Below are positions 1-9,255 of a DNA stretch of 64,000 nt, piece after piece. Source of the DNA: GCA-2728135 sp002728135 (GTDB lineage Bacteria > Pseudomonadota > Alphaproteobacteria > UBA828); the NCBI GenBank assembly GCA_963997635.1, contig CAXEND010000004.1:1-64000 (forward strand). The letters run 5' to 3'. Each line of letters starts with the position of its first letter. Within the stretch, counting starts at the first letter, position 1. Made by a program: the position numbers and the translations under genes. The notes under the pieces were generated by a model, which had not been told where the DNA came from, ran no database searches, and saw only the letters and a program-made list of their open reading frames with translations.

Positions 1-649
1 GATTATTTCTAATTGATTCCTTTAAAACTTTTAAAGCCCCCATGTAATCCCTGTTACGGACCCGAAGTTCTAATAGTGTGGTTAAAACCCACTCGATATC
101 TGGTCTGATACGATAGGCTCTTTCAGCCAACTCTCTTACTTCCAATTGATTACCACTTTTTTTAGCATTGAGTAAAAGTCCCCTTATTCCTAGCAACTCT
201 GTCTCTGGACGCACCATCATATCCTTAAAGATTTCTATTGCAGCCTCACGTTGACCTTCTAATTGTGCCGCTTGAGCAGATAATAATAGTGCTAATGCAG
301 GTTCATTTATCGTTGTCTTAGCTTTACGAGCAAGTTTTTGTGCTTTTCCCCCATCTCCAATAGCTGCAGCTAAGAATCCTTCAGTTAAATGCCTGTAGGC
401 CTTTCTTTGTAAAGCTATTCTACGAATACGTTTTATGCCGCGTGGACCTCTAAAAATCCATCTTGATATTTGCCAAATGACCAGAGAGATAAAGGCAATT
501 GTTAAGGAAGCTGCAGCTAATGCTATTGGAGAGGTTGATATTAGCCAATCGCCCCAAACAATTTCAACATGTCCACGTTCATCTACTAAAAAGACTGCTA
601 AAGCTGCTATGGCTCCCACTAATAAGATGAAAAGAATTATCCTAATCAT
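1..649 (-). CDS. hemY: HemY-like haem biosynthesis membrane protein (partial, N-terminal 216 codons)
   Basis: An open frame without stops runs from an ATG at 649 off the left edge of the window. I translated it by hand. The protein begins with a hydrophobic segment (residues 4-22), then a short acidic/aromatic loop containing VEIVWGDW, then a second membrane segment (about 41-59). A cytoplasmic helical, TPR-like region with many Ala and Leu residues follows. This is the architecture of the HemY N-terminal family, inner-membrane proteins found beside hemC and hemD in proteobacteria. Their precise biochemical role is not settled. The gene starts 2 bases after the stop of the mitofilin gene, so it is the last visible member of a hemC-hemD-mitofilin-hemY operon. 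The C-terminus is outside the window. Confidence 0.85.
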   Translation of the reverse strand, partial: MIRIILFILLVGAIAALAVFLVDERGHVEIVWGDWLISTSPIALAAASLTIAFISLVIWQISRWIFRGPRGIKRIRRIALQRKAYRHLTEGFLAAAIGDGGKAQKLARKAKTTINEPALALLLSAQAAQLEGQREAAIEIFKDMMVRPETELLGIRGLLLNAKKSGNQLEVRELAERAYRIRPDIEWVLTTLLELRVRNRDYMGALKVLKESIRNN

Positions 650-651
650 CT

Positions 652-1881
652 CTAATCCGTATCGATTGTTTTGTTGACTCTTGCTAGAAGTATTTGATTA
701 AGTTTGGCTAACATAGAGTCTAAATTTAATCTTTGTTCTGCATCATCCAGCCATTGATTTAAAGATATAACTCCTAAAACCTTATGTGGCTTTATAATTT
801 GCACGGCACTTTCTAAGTCACCTGAAGAAAGTGCTTGTTCTGTTTGTAATAATACAAAGTCTATGCTTTTCGGAGAAAAGTCACCTCTTATCCGCCTAAC
901 AACAACTATATTTTTTAACTCTGTAATAGTTTCTGACAACCAATCATCATTTGAAGAATTAGCTTTACGTAAGATATCATCAGACACCTTTGAAAAGTTA
1001 TATTTTAAAACTTCTTTTGTTAATATTTTATCAACTTTAAGAATTTCAATTTCTTCTAAAATAGAATTGATCTCTATATCATTTTTCGAGCTTAAGCGTA
1101 ATGCAGCCAACTCTGGTGTAATGTCTCTCTTAACACTAGCAGAAGCTAAAAGCCTTCCTAAAGCTAAAGACTGGAGAACTATATCCTGAGTATTACTTTT
1201 GTTTTCTATAACCTTAGTTTCTAAGTTCTCTACCCTAAAATCCAGACTATTCACCTCTGAAAGTGCATCATCTGCAATTTTACCGAACTCTTCAAGTTTT
1301 ACTGAACTATCTAGTTCTAAAAGAGCTCTCTCAATTTCAGTTAATCTTCTATTAAGATTATTGTCACTCAATAGTTTTGATGACTTTTGAGTATCCATAA
1401 AATTACTTTCTATATTTGAAATGCGAGCATTAAAAGACTGAATTTCCTTTATAACTGTTTCAAAAGTTTGTGTATTTTTTATCTGTTGAGTTTTTTGGGC
1501 TAATATATTTTCCTCGAGTGTTTTTATATTATTTTTTAATTCGTCTATACTCTCTAGAAGCTGAGAGATGTGTTCTGAAGGGGATAAAACACTATCGAAT
1601 TTTAAATTTGATTTATTATTTTCTACTACGTTAGTATTTGTTGTTTCTTGAGTGTCAGAATTTGATTGTTGCTGGCTATGGACATTCATAGACTCTGTTA
1701 ATCCTGTCTCTCCTAGCTGTGGAGAAAATTCAGGCCTATTAAGGCCACCCTCAATTGCAGGCCAAGCCAAATAAAGACCAACTCCAAGCAATATCAAAAA
1801 AATACTCAGGACAGCCAACGGAAACCTACTCCGTTTTGATTGTGGTGCAACATTGATAGTAGGAGGTACACGATCAGTCAT
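652..1881 (-). CDS. Mitofilin-like inner membrane protein (COG4223 family)
   Basis: About 409 residues with a short cytoplasmic N-terminus, one membrane helix (FPLAVLSIFL... to AW, about residues 20-40) and a long polar, coiled-coil periplasmic region with repeated Leu/Ile/Glu/Lys. The C-terminal part (from about residue 300) resembles the mitofilin signature of alphaproteobacterial proteins, which are homologues of the mitochondrial cristae protein Mic60. Position between hemD and hemY is the usual one in alphaproteobacteria and supports the call. I place the start at the ATG at 1881, preceded by AGCAGG at good spacing; an in-frame GTG at 1887 would add two residues. Role inferred from the family: shaping or tethering the inner membrane. 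Confidence 0.8.
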   Translation of the reverse strand: MTDRVPPTINVAPQSKRSRFPLAVLSIFLILLGVGLYLAWPAIEGGLNRPEFSPQLGETGLTESMNVHSQQQSNSDTQETTNTNVVENNKSNLKFDSVLSPSEHISQLLESIDELKNNIKTLEENILAQKTQQIKNTQTFETVIKEIQSFNARISNIESNFMDTQKSSKLLSDNNLNRRLTEIERALLELDSSVKLEEFGKIADDALSEVNSLDFRVENLETKVIENKSNTQDIVLQSLALGRLLASASVKRDITPELAALRLSSKNDIEINSILEEIEILKVDKILTKEVLKYNFSKVSDDILRKANSSNDDWLSETITELKNIVVVRRIRGDFSPKSIDFVLLQTEQALSSGDLESAVQIIKPHKVLGVISLNQWLDDAEQRLNLDSMLAKLNQILLARVNKTIDTD

Positions 1882-1899
1882 ATTCACCTGCTCTATTTA

Positions 1900-2649
1900 C
1901 TAACCATCCCTCAAAATGGCTATACGCTTATCTAAATAGTGAAGCAATTTTGCCTTGGTTGGTTCCTGAGAAACTAATACTTTCTGCCACCTTAAAGAAT
2001 TAGCCTCTATTGCCACTGCATCACTCAAACAAATTGCCTCAATATTAACTAAGCTGTTTGTATAATTAATATCCTTAATCAATTTAACAAATGTTCTTGT
2101 GGTTCGCGGAGAAAAAAAAAGAACAAATTTTACTAACCCCCTCCTCAACGCCCCAAGAGTTTGTTTGTCTATTTCTGTTACTTGATTTGCACGATATAAT
2201 TTCTCAGTCTTAACACAAAAACCCCTATTTTTTAATTTTCCAGCAAGATTACCTGCAAGATCATGGGCTGCAATATGTATCAATTCACCTTTATCGGGAG
2301 ATAATATTTTAGAAGTCTTTTTAGCAAGTGAATCAACATTACCATTTGCAATATTAATAGATGTAAAACCTATATTCTTGGCAGCTGTTGCCGTAGCCTC
2401 ACCAACAGCGAATACAGGAATAGAAGATATTTTCTGTAAATTAGATAGCCTAGAGTTAAGAGCTCTTACACCGTTTGAACTTGTAAACAAAATTCCTTGT
2501 ATGTTTGAAAAGTTTAGTTCTTTACCTTCACAAAACTGTATTTCTAACATAGGAGATATTAAAGTCTTTGCACCAAGCCTTGTGACATCATCAACCAATT
2601 CCTCTGAGTCCTTCTTAGCACGAGTAATTAGCACAATTGGTGAACTCAT
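1900..2649 (-). CDS. hemD: Uroporphyrinogen-III synthase
   Basis: 249 residues, the usual length for HemD. The enzyme closes and inverts ring D of hydroxymethylbilane to make uroporphyrinogen III. The sequence is poorly conserved, as is normal for this family, but the start (VLITRAKKDSEELV), the GILFTSSNGVRAL segment and the later FFSPRTTRTFV segment match the bi-domain HemD pattern. The gene begins one base after the hemC stop and ends 18 bases before the mitofilin ATG, so it is translationally close to both. Cytoplasmic. Confidence 0.9.
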   Translation of the reverse strand: MSSPIVLITRAKKDSEELVDDVTRLGAKTLISPMLEIQFCEGKELNFSNIQGILFTSSNGVRALNSRLSNLQKISSIPVFAVGEATATAAKNIGFTSINIANGNVDSLAKKTSKILSPDKGELIHIAAHDLAGNLAGKLKNRGFCVKTEKLYRANQVTEIDKQTLGALRRGLVKFVLFFSPRTTRTFVKLIKDINYTNSLVNIEAICLSDAVAIEANSLRWQKVLVSQEPTKAKLLHYLDKRIAILRDG

Positions 2650-2650
2650 T

Positions 2651-3562
2651 TCAATTCAGCCACAAATTATTTTTAGATTGAGCTTTTAACTCAAATCCAA
2701 GCTCTTTTCCAAGAGTCTCAGCCTCGGATAACAATGCAGTACGCTCCACTTCATAATGAGATTTTCCATCTGGATCTGCAATTAAACCCCTTAATTTTAT
2801 TACCTTTGAATCAACAAATTCTGCCAACGCACCAATTGGCATTCTACACGACCCTTCTAGGGTCGCTAAAAAAGCCCTTTCAGTACTAATTCTTATCTGA
2901 CTTTCAACACAATTCAATGATTTTACCACTTGTGCAGTAATTTCATCGTTCTCACGTCTTTCTATCCCAATTGCCCCTTGTGCAACAGCTGGTAACATCT
3001 CTTCTGGACTTAATATTGACCATTGCTTTTGATAAATACCTAACCTGTGAAGACCAGCATAAGCCAGCAAAGTAGCATCTACTTGACCATCCATTACCTT
3101 AGAAATCCTAGAACCAATATTACCACGTATAATTGTTATCTCAAGATCAGGTCGGCTCCTTAAAAGTTGGGCTTTACGTCTCAGTGAAGCAGTGCCAATC
3201 TTTGAATACTGGGGTAAGTCCTTAACGTTATTAGTTTTTGTGGTTATAAGAACATCCCTAGGGTCTACTCTTGGTAAAATACAGTCAATAACTAAACCTG
3301 AGGGTAAATTTGTAGGAACATCCTTCATTGAATGAACTGCAAGGTCAATACGCTTATCAATCAGTGCTTCCTCAATTTCTTTAGTAAATAAACCCTTTCC
3401 CCCAATTTCAGAAAGAGACGATTTTAAAAATTTATCACCAGTGGTTTTTATTATATCAATAAATATATTGCCATTTAGTGATGGGTGAGCAGCAATTAGA
3501 CGATTCAAAACTTCTTCTGCCTGAGCCCTAGCAAGGGGGCTACCTCGAGTACCTATTCGCAT
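2651..3562 (-). CDS. hemC: Hydroxymethylbilane synthase (porphobilinogen deaminase)
   Basis: 303 residues. The enzyme polymerises four porphobilinogen units into hydroxymethylbilane. It begins MRIGTRGSPLA, the family N-terminus. It keeps the catalytic aspartate (Asp81, in HSMKDVPT), the arginine-rich GTASLRRKAQ segment and the cofactor-binding cysteine (Cys239, in LEGSCRMPIG) that carries the dipyrromethane primer. First gene of the minus-strand hemC-hemD-mitofilin-hemY run; its promoter should lie in the 127-base divergent gap at 3563-3689. Cytoplasmic. Confidence 0.96.
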   Translation of the reverse strand: MRIGTRGSPLARAQAEEVLNRLIAAHPSLNGNIFIDIIKTTGDKFLKSSLSEIGGKGLFTKEIEEALIDKRIDLAVHSMKDVPTNLPSGLVIDCILPRVDPRDVLITTKTNNVKDLPQYSKIGTASLRRKAQLLRSRPDLEITIIRGNIGSRISKVMDGQVDATLLAYAGLHRLGIYQKQWSILSPEEMLPAVAQGAIGIERRENDEITAQVVKSLNCVESQIRISTERAFLATLEGSCRMPIGALAEFVDSKVIKLRGLIADPDGKSHYEVERTALLSEAETLGKELGFELKAQSKNNLWLN

Positions 3563-3689
3563 ATTCTTGTATAATAAAATTTTATAAGCATTGTATCTTT
3601 TACCATTAGTACTGGACTAGGACGATAGCATCAGACAAACTTTTTTAAAAAAATAATCGAATATATTTTTACAAAAGGTATAATTCTCT

Positions 3690-4061
3690 ATGACTAAATA
3701 TTTTTCTGAAATTAGTGACACCATACAAAACTACTTCGATGGGCTTTATGAAGGCAATATAGAAAAACTCAAAAGTGCTTTTCATGAAGAGTGCCATCTT
3801 TTCTCTTCTTCTGATGATTTTTCTAATTGGTCTCGTGATAAATGGCTAGAAATAGTTGAAAACAGAGATTCTCCCGAAAAACTAGGTTTAGATCGTCATG
3901 ATAAAATTGTTTTTGTTGATTTAGCCGATGAAAATACTGCCCTTGCAAAGATTCAACTAGCTATTCCACCTAGATACTTTACAGATTATTTGTCACTAAT
4001 ACGAATAAATGGTAACTGGAAAATAATATCTAAAACTTATAAGACCGAAATCCATAATTAG
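3690..4061 (+). CDS. NTF2/SnoaL-like small protein (lumazine-binding-like family)
   Basis: 123 residues. The pattern of an N-terminal helix pair (ISDTIQNYFDGLYEGNIEKL), an FHEECHLF strand and a C-terminal LSLIRINGNWKIISKTY strand is that of the NTF2-like fold, closest to the putative lumazine-binding subfamily. No catalytic residues can be assigned and no reaction is known. It sits divergently from hemC and 41 bases before tsaD, a position where I would not normally expect such a gene. An AAGG lies 11 bases before the ATG, rather far for a ribosome binding site. Confidence 0.6.
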   Translation: MTKYFSEISDTIQNYFDGLYEGNIEKLKSAFHEECHLFSSSDDFSNWSRDKWLEIVENRDSPEKLGLDRHDKIVFVDLADENTALAKIQLAIPPRYFTDYLSLIRINGNWKIISKTYKTEIHN

Positions 4062-4102
4062 GATAATAAATTTTAATCTTTAAAAGCATACAATATAGTA
4101 AT

Positions 4103-5188
4103 TTGATAGTTCTAGGAATTGAAAGTAGTTGTGATGAAACAGCAGCAGCTGTTGTTAATAGCCAAGGAAAAATTTTGGCTAATGTATTACGTTCACAAAT
4201 TACAGACCATGAATTTTATGGTGGAGTGGTTCCAGAAATAGCTGCCCGCAGTCACCTCGATCACCTTGATAAAATCATTTCTAGTGCAATGAAACAAGCA
4301 GATATTTCATTTGATGAACTTGATGGAGTTGCTGCAACTGCTGGACCCGGACTAATTGGAGCATTAATGGTTGGATTAATGACAGGTAAAGCTATCGCTG
4401 CAACAAATCAAAAACCCTTGATCGCACTTAATCACTTAGAAGGTCATGCATTAAGTCCTCGGCTTGTAGATCAAGAGGTAAGTTTTCCATATCTTTTACT
4501 ATTGGTCTCTGGAGGCCATTGTCAGTTGTTAATTGTTCAAGGAGTTGGAAAATATAAACGTCTGGGAACTACCATTGATGATGCGCCTGGTGAAGCTTTT
4601 GACAAAGTTTCTAAGCTTTTGGGCCTAGGTTATCCAGGCGGCCCGGCAATTGAAAAAGCTGCAAATCGAGGGAATCCTCGTAAATATAAACTACCTAGAC
4701 CACTAGTCGGTAGAGATGGATGTGATTTTTCCTTTTCAGGCCTTAAGACAGCTGTATTTCATCTAATCCAAAAAATTGGTGATACAGAGCTTAGATTAGA
4801 TAAGCAGCATAAATATGATATTGCCGCTAGTTTTCAATCTGCTGTTAGTGAAGTTATCAGAGATCGAACAGAATCAGCTTTAAGAGAATATAGAAAGTTA
4901 AATCTTAAACAAGAAAACCTAGTAGTTGCTGGTGGTGTTGCAGCAAATTCTCAACTAAGAGAAAATCTTGAGGACATGGCCCAAAAATTAAAAATTCGCC
5001 TATCTATTCCTCACCCATCTTTATGCACAGATAACGGTGCAATGATAGCTTGGGGTGGAATAGAACGCTTAAAATTAGGGCTTATTGATGGATACGAGTT
5101 TGCTCCAAGAGCTCGTTGGCCACTTGATCCGAACGCTGGGAGACCCCCAGGTATGGGGTTGCCCGGTAAACTTGGGATGAAAGCATGA
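4103..5188 (+). CDS. tsaD: tRNA N6-adenosine threonylcarbamoyltransferase
   Basis: 361 residues. TsaD transfers the threonylcarbamoyl group to A37 of ANN-decoding tRNAs, working with TsaB and TsaE. The ASKHA-fold start (VLGIESSCDETA), the metal-binding histidines His111 and His115 (HLEGH), the SGGHCQL loop and the late CTDNGAMIAWGG motif are all present. The start codon is TTG, with no strong ribosome binding site visible; no in-frame ATG lies nearby upstream of the conserved N-terminus. Followed by gpsA after 129 bases, the common alphaproteobacterial order. Confidence 0.96.
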   Translation: MIVLGIESSCDETAAAVVNSQGKILANVLRSQITDHEFYGGVVPEIAARSHLDHLDKIISSAMKQADISFDELDGVAATAGPGLIGALMVGLMTGKAIAATNQKPLIALNHLEGHALSPRLVDQEVSFPYLLLLVSGGHCQLLIVQGVGKYKRLGTTIDDAPGEAFDKVSKLLGLGYPGGPAIEKAANRGNPRKYKLPRPLVGRDGCDFSFSGLKTAVFHLIQKIGDTELRLDKQHKYDIAASFQSAVSEVIRDRTESALREYRKLNLKQENLVVAGGVAANSQLRENLEDMAQKLKIRLSIPHPSLCTDNGAMIAWGGIERLKLGLIDGYEFAPRARWPLDPNAGRPPGMGLPGKLGMKA

Positions 5189-5317
5189 AAAAATATACCA
5201 CTAACAGGGTATCTTATTAAAAATACGACTAAAATATTCAATTAAATTTAAATTTTTGAATTAATTCTCTTTAAGGTTAAGAATATAAACCTAAATTCAA
5301 GGAATCAAAGAAAGTTT

Positions 5318-6310
5318 ATGATAAAAAATATTGCTATCATAGGTGGAGGGGCTTGGGGAACAGCTTTGGCACATACTAGTGCTTTAGCTGGGTACAAAGT
5401 TAATATTTGGGCTAGGGAGCAAGAAGTAGTTAAAACAGTTTCTATTGATAGAGAAAACAAGATGTTTCTACCAGGAATAATATTAGATTCCCGTATAAAC
5501 ATATCTTCGAATTTCTCTGATGTAACAACAAATGCTGACGTAGTAATATTGGTAGTCCCATCTCAACATTTTCAAAATGTATGTGAACAATTGTCTTCCT
5601 CTCTCACAAACGATATGCCTATGATAATTTGCACTAAAGGGATTGAAATTAAATCTGGCCTATTAATGAGCGAAATATTATCAAAAATCTTTCCTCTGAA
5701 CACTATTGCTATACTCTCTGGACCAACATTTGCTTTCGAAGTTGCCTCGGGAAAACCAACAGCACTTACACTTGCATGCAATGATGAAAATGTTAGCCTA
5801 GAATTAATAGAGACTTTCAACAAAACAAATTTACGTCCATATTTATCAAATGACATAGTTGGGGCAGAGATTGGCGGAGCAATTAAAAACGTTATTGCAA
5901 TTGCATCCGGTATCACGATTGGCAGAGGATTAGGAGATAACGCACGTGCATCAATTATAACTAGGGGATTTGCAGAGATGCTTCGTTTAGCAGTCTCAAA
6001 GGGTGCCAACAGAGAAACTCTCATGGGACTTTCAGGTATCGGAGATCTTTTACTTACATGCACAAGTAGTCAGTCACGAAATTTTTCTCTTGGTGTAGAA
6101 CTTGGAAAAGGGAATAAACTTGTAGATATAGTTAACAAAAGAAAGGCCGTTACAGAGGGGGTAGCCAACGCAACTGCTGTAGTTGAGATGTCCAAGAAGT
6201 ATAATGTCAAAATGCCTATCTCTGAGGCAGTTGTTAAAGTTCTCGGGGATATATCTTCAATTGATGATATTATAACAGATTTACTTGCACGACCCATAAC
6301 ATCTGAATAA
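5318..6310 (+). CDS. gpsA: Glycerol-3-phosphate dehydrogenase [NAD(P)+]
   Basis: 330 residues. GpsA reduces dihydroxyacetone phosphate to sn-glycerol-3-phosphate for phospholipid synthesis. The N-terminal NAD(P)-binding loop IGGGAWGTALA (about residues 8-18), the catalytic lysine region GAEIGGAIKNVIAI and the C-terminal GIGDLLLTCTS motif are clear. Cytoplasmic. A likely Rho-independent hairpin lies just downstream (6345-6379). Confidence 0.96.
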   Translation: MIKNIAIIGGGAWGTALAHTSALAGYKVNIWAREQEVVKTVSIDRENKMFLPGIILDSRINISSNFSDVTTNADVVILVVPSQHFQNVCEQLSSSLTNDMPMIICTKGIEIKSGLLMSEILSKIFPLNTIAILSGPTFAFEVASGKPTALTLACNDENVSLELIETFNKTNLRPYLSNDIVGAEIGGAIKNVIAIASGITIGRGLGDNARASIITRGFAEMLRLAVSKGANRETLMGLSGIGDLLLTCTSSQSRNFSLGVELGKGNKLVDIVNKRKAVTEGVANATAVVEMSKKYNVKMPISEAVVKVLGDISSIDDIITDLLARPITSE

Positions 6311-6344
6311 ATACATAGGCGATAATATTTAAATTTTTTAGTAT

Positions 6345-6379
6345 AAAAATGTTAAGAGCCTAGATAGTTTAACATTTTT
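6345..6379 (+). terminator. Putative Rho-independent terminator after gpsA
   Basis: An 11-base perfect inverted repeat, AAAAATGTTAA at 6345-6355 and TTAACATTTTT at 6369-6379, with a 13-base loop, runs into an uninterrupted T tract (6375-6382). The stem is AT-rich and so weak, but the T tract and the position 35 bases after the gpsA stop fit a terminator that separates gpsA from the EVE gene. Confidence 0.5.
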
Positions 6380-6428
6380 TTTAATAATATTTCATTATTA
6401 TACAATCATTTTTAGGAGGTATCTTGGT

Positions 6429-6848
6429 ATGGCTTATTGGCTTTTTAAATCAGAGCCAGGTGCTTGGTCATGGGAAGATCAACTGGCTTCACCCAGTGCA
6501 ACAGCAGAGTGGGATGGGGTAAGGAATTATCAGGCATGCAATAACATGAAGGCCATGAGAAAAGGAGATAAAGGTTTTTTTTATCACTCAGTAAATGAGA
6601 AACAAATCGTAGGGGTAGTTGAAATAGTAAAAGAATATTATCCAGACCCAACTGATGATTCTGATAGATTCGGAATGGTGGATGTCAAAGCTGTTAAAAG
6701 TCTAAAATCAAAGGTTTCCCTTGCTGATATTAAATCTAATGAAAAGCTGAGTAATATTGCTTTGGTTCGCCAAGCTCGTCTTTCAGTCATGCCAATAGAT
6801 TCAAATAGCTGGAAAATAATTTGTAAAATGGGTGGCATCAAACCATGA
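6429..6848 (+). CDS. EVE-domain protein (DUF55 / thymocyte nuclear protein-like)
   Basis: 139 residues, a single EVE domain. It starts AYWLFKSEPGAWSWEDQ and contains WDGVRNYQACNNM and KGFFYHS, all hallmarks of the family, whose PUA-like fold is thought to bind modified bases. No partner nuclease is fused. Strong ribosome binding site TAGGAGG 8-9 bases before the ATG. The last four bases overlap the start of the Rieske gene (ATGA), so the two are coupled. Molecular target unknown. Confidence 0.9.
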   Translation: MAYWLFKSEPGAWSWEDQLASPSATAEWDGVRNYQACNNMKAMRKGDKGFFYHSVNEKQIVGVVEIVKEYYPDPTDDSDRFGMVDVKAVKSLKSKVSLADIKSNEKLSNIALVRQARLSVMPIDSNSWKIICKMGGIKP

Positions 6849-7195
6849 CAGGGGTGATAAAAACTGAAATATTTCGTTGTTCCCTAAGAGATATACCTGA
6901 AGGGGAAGCAAGAGGATTTGAAAGTATGGAAGGCAATAATATCTTCTCATACTTCATTGTGCGACGTGGTAAATCAGTTTTTGCCTATGAAAATTCCTGC
7001 CCACATACTGGAAGCCCACTTGATTGGACACCTAATCAGTTTTTCGATAAAAAACGAAACAATCTTATGTGTGCAACACATGGAGCTTTATTTGAAGTTG
7101 AAACAGGATTATGTATTGATGGTCCATGTATGGGCGATTACTTAAAACCACTCCAAAGCAGTATAGTTAAGGACGAAGTAATAATAACTTTATAG
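6845..7195 (+). CDS. Rieske [2Fe-2S] ferredoxin-like protein
   Basis: 116 residues, a stand-alone Rieske domain. The cluster ligands are Cys52 and His54 (in CPHTGSPL) and Cys76 and His79 (in CATHG). No oxygenase catalytic domain and no membrane anchor are present, so it is a soluble electron carrier or a subunit of an unidentified enzyme. It overlaps the EVE gene by four bases. The EVE-Rieske pairing is familiar from alphaproteobacteria, but its physiological role is not established. Confidence 0.88.
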   Translation: MTGVIKTEIFRCSLRDIPEGEARGFESMEGNNIFSYFIVRRGKSVFAYENSCPHTGSPLDWTPNQFFDKKRNNLMCATHGALFEVETGLCIDGPCMGDYLKPLQSSIVKDEVIITL

Positions 7196-7284
7196 CTTCT
7201 AATTGCTCAGTCTGACTCTCTAAGCAATAGAGCTGAATATAATATGAAAAAACTTGTATTAACACGTTAGTCGGAGAGATAATT

Positions 7285-9231
7285 ATGGCATCAGATGAAA
7301 ACAACATCTTTCCTGTCTCACAGGAAGCTGCATCACTTTCAAACTGCGACAACCTTAATTATAAAAAAATGTATGTGCAGTCTATAGATAATCCTGAAAA
7401 ATTTTGGTCTGAACAAGCCTCAATGATAGATTGGATCAAACCATGGACAAAAGTGAAAAATACTTCGTTTGATAATGAAATTTCAATTAAGTGGTTTGAA
7501 AACGCAAAACTTAATGTTTGCGTGAATTGTGTTGACAGACATCTTCCTGAACGAGCTGATCAAACTGCTATTATTTGGGAAGGTGATGACCCTAAAGATG
7601 ATAAATATATTTCTTATAGGGAGCTTCATGAACAAACATCACGTCTTGCAAATGTACTAAGAAGTCATGGAATAAAAAAGGGTGATCGAGTAACTATTTA
7701 CATGCCCATGATACCTGAGGCGACATATGCAATGCTTGCTTGCGCAAGAATCGGAGCCATTCACTCAGTTGTTTTTGGAGGTTTTTCTCCTGATTCTTTA
7801 GCTGACCGTATTATTGATTGCAAAAGTACATGTGTCATTACAGCCGATGAAGGCATTAGAGGAGGTAAAAATATCCCATTAAAAAATAATACTGATAATG
7901 CAATAAAAAATTGTCCGGATGTAAAGACAGTATTGGTTGTAAAGAGAACGGGCACAAAGGTTAATTGGGTTAAGGGTAGAGATTTTTGGTATGAAAAAGA
8001 GGTAGATAAAGCCTCAACTAATTGTGTTCCTGAAATTATGGACTCAGAAGATCCCTTATTTATTCTATATACATCAGGATCTACTGGAAAACCAAAGGGT
8101 GTGATGCATACTACTGGCGGTTATATTTTATATGCAGCCATAACACATAAATATGTCTTTGATTATCATGATGGTGATATTTACTGGTGTACGGCCGATG
8201 TGGGCTGGGTCACTGGCCATAGTTACATCGTGTATGGCCCACTTGCGAATGGAGCAACAACTTTGATGTTTGAAGGAGTACCGAATTATCCTGATCCATC
8301 AAGATTTTGGAGAATTGTAGACAAGCATAAAGTAAATATTTTTTACACCGCTCCAACAGCAATAAGAGCTCTCATGCGTGAAGGTGATGGACCTGTGCAA
8401 GCGACATCACGAAAATCTTTACGTCTTCTTGGTTCTGTTGGGGAGCCTATAAATCCTGAGGCTTGGTTATGGTATTATAAATCTGTTGGAAATTCCCGCT
8501 GTGCCATAGTTGATACTTGGTGGCAAACAGAAACCGGCGGGATTCTAATTGCACCATTACCTGGTGCTACTTCATTAAAACCTGGCTCTGCAACCAGACC
8601 GTTTTTTGGAATTAAGCCGTTACTTGTTGACCCAGATGGTAATGAGCTTTTTGGGGCAAACCAAGGATTACTTTGTATATCTGACAGCTGGCCTGGACAG
8701 ATGAGAACTATATTTGGTGATCATGACAGATTTAGAGAAACATATTTTGTTCAATACCCTGGCAGATATTTTACTGGGGATGGAGCTCGTCGAGATGAAG
8801 ATGGCTACTACTGGATTACAGGTAGAGTTGATGATGTCATAAATGTTTCAGGTCATCGAATGGGAACAGCAGAAATAGAATCAGCTTTAGTTGCACATAA
8901 ATCTGTAGCAGAAGCAGCTGTAGTTGGTGCTCCACACAAAATTAAAGGTCAAGGAATATATGCCTATGTGACGCTAGCCGTTGGAGAAAATACAACAGAT
9001 GAGTTAAAGAAAGAGCTTGTAAAATGGGTGCGAAAAGAAATTGGTCCTATTGCCTCACCAGATTGGCTTCAGTGGGCTCCAGGTCTTCCAAAGACACGAT
9101 CAGGAAAAATTATGAGAAGAATTTTGAGAAAAATTGCTGAGGATGAGTTTTCTAACCTTGGTGACATTTCAACTCTAGCAGAACCAGATGTTGTTGAGAA
9201 TTTGATCAATAATAGACAAAACCGAACTTAG
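7285..9231 (+). CDS. acs: Acetyl-CoA synthetase (AMP-forming)
   Basis: 648 residues, the full family length. It activates acetate to acetyl-CoA through acetyl-adenylate. Phosphate-binding loop YTSGSTGKPKG at 262-272, the TWWQTETGG motif, the GRVDDVINVSGHR hinge region and the C-terminal SGKIMRR with the acetylatable lysine at residue 608. Ribosome binding site GGAGAG before the ATG. A separate 89-base gap precedes it, so it probably has its own promoter. Confidence 0.96.
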   Translation: MASDENNIFPVSQEAASLSNCDNLNYKKMYVQSIDNPEKFWSEQASMIDWIKPWTKVKNTSFDNEISIKWFENAKLNVCVNCVDRHLPERADQTAIIWEGDDPKDDKYISYRELHEQTSRLANVLRSHGIKKGDRVTIYMPMIPEATYAMLACARIGAIHSVVFGGFSPDSLADRIIDCKSTCVITADEGIRGGKNIPLKNNTDNAIKNCPDVKTVLVVKRTGTKVNWVKGRDFWYEKEVDKASTNCVPEIMDSEDPLFILYTSGSTGKPKGVMHTTGGYILYAAITHKYVFDYHDGDIYWCTADVGWVTGHSYIVYGPLANGATTLMFEGVPNYPDPSRFWRIVDKHKVNIFYTAPTAIRALMREGDGPVQATSRKSLRLLGSVGEPINPEAWLWYYKSVGNSRCAIVDTWWQTETGGILIAPLPGATSLKPGSATRPFFGIKPLLVDPDGNELFGANQGLLCISDSWPGQMRTIFGDHDRFRETYFVQYPGRYFTGDGARRDEDGYYWITGRVDDVINVSGHRMGTAEIESALVAHKSVAEAAVVGAPHKIKGQGIYAYVTLAVGENTTDELKKELVKWVRKEIGPIASPDWLQWAPGLPKTRSGKIMRRILRKIAEDEFSNLGDISTLAEPDVVENLINNRQNRT

Positions 9232-9255
9232 AAAGATATTTTTATTTTATTTAAA

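Noticed and set aside
3679..3684. TATAAT immediately before the NTF2-like gene, as a promoter for a leaderless mRNA
   Set aside because: No matching -35 element; the hexamer is six bases from the ATG and likely chance in AT-rich DNA.
5189..5317. ATACC/GGTAT inverted repeat after tsaD as a terminator
   Set aside because: Stem too short and no T tract follows.
5572..6063. 163-residue minus-strand open frame inside gpsA
   Set aside because: Wholly within a well-conserved gene; composition shows it is a shadow of the gpsA reading frame.
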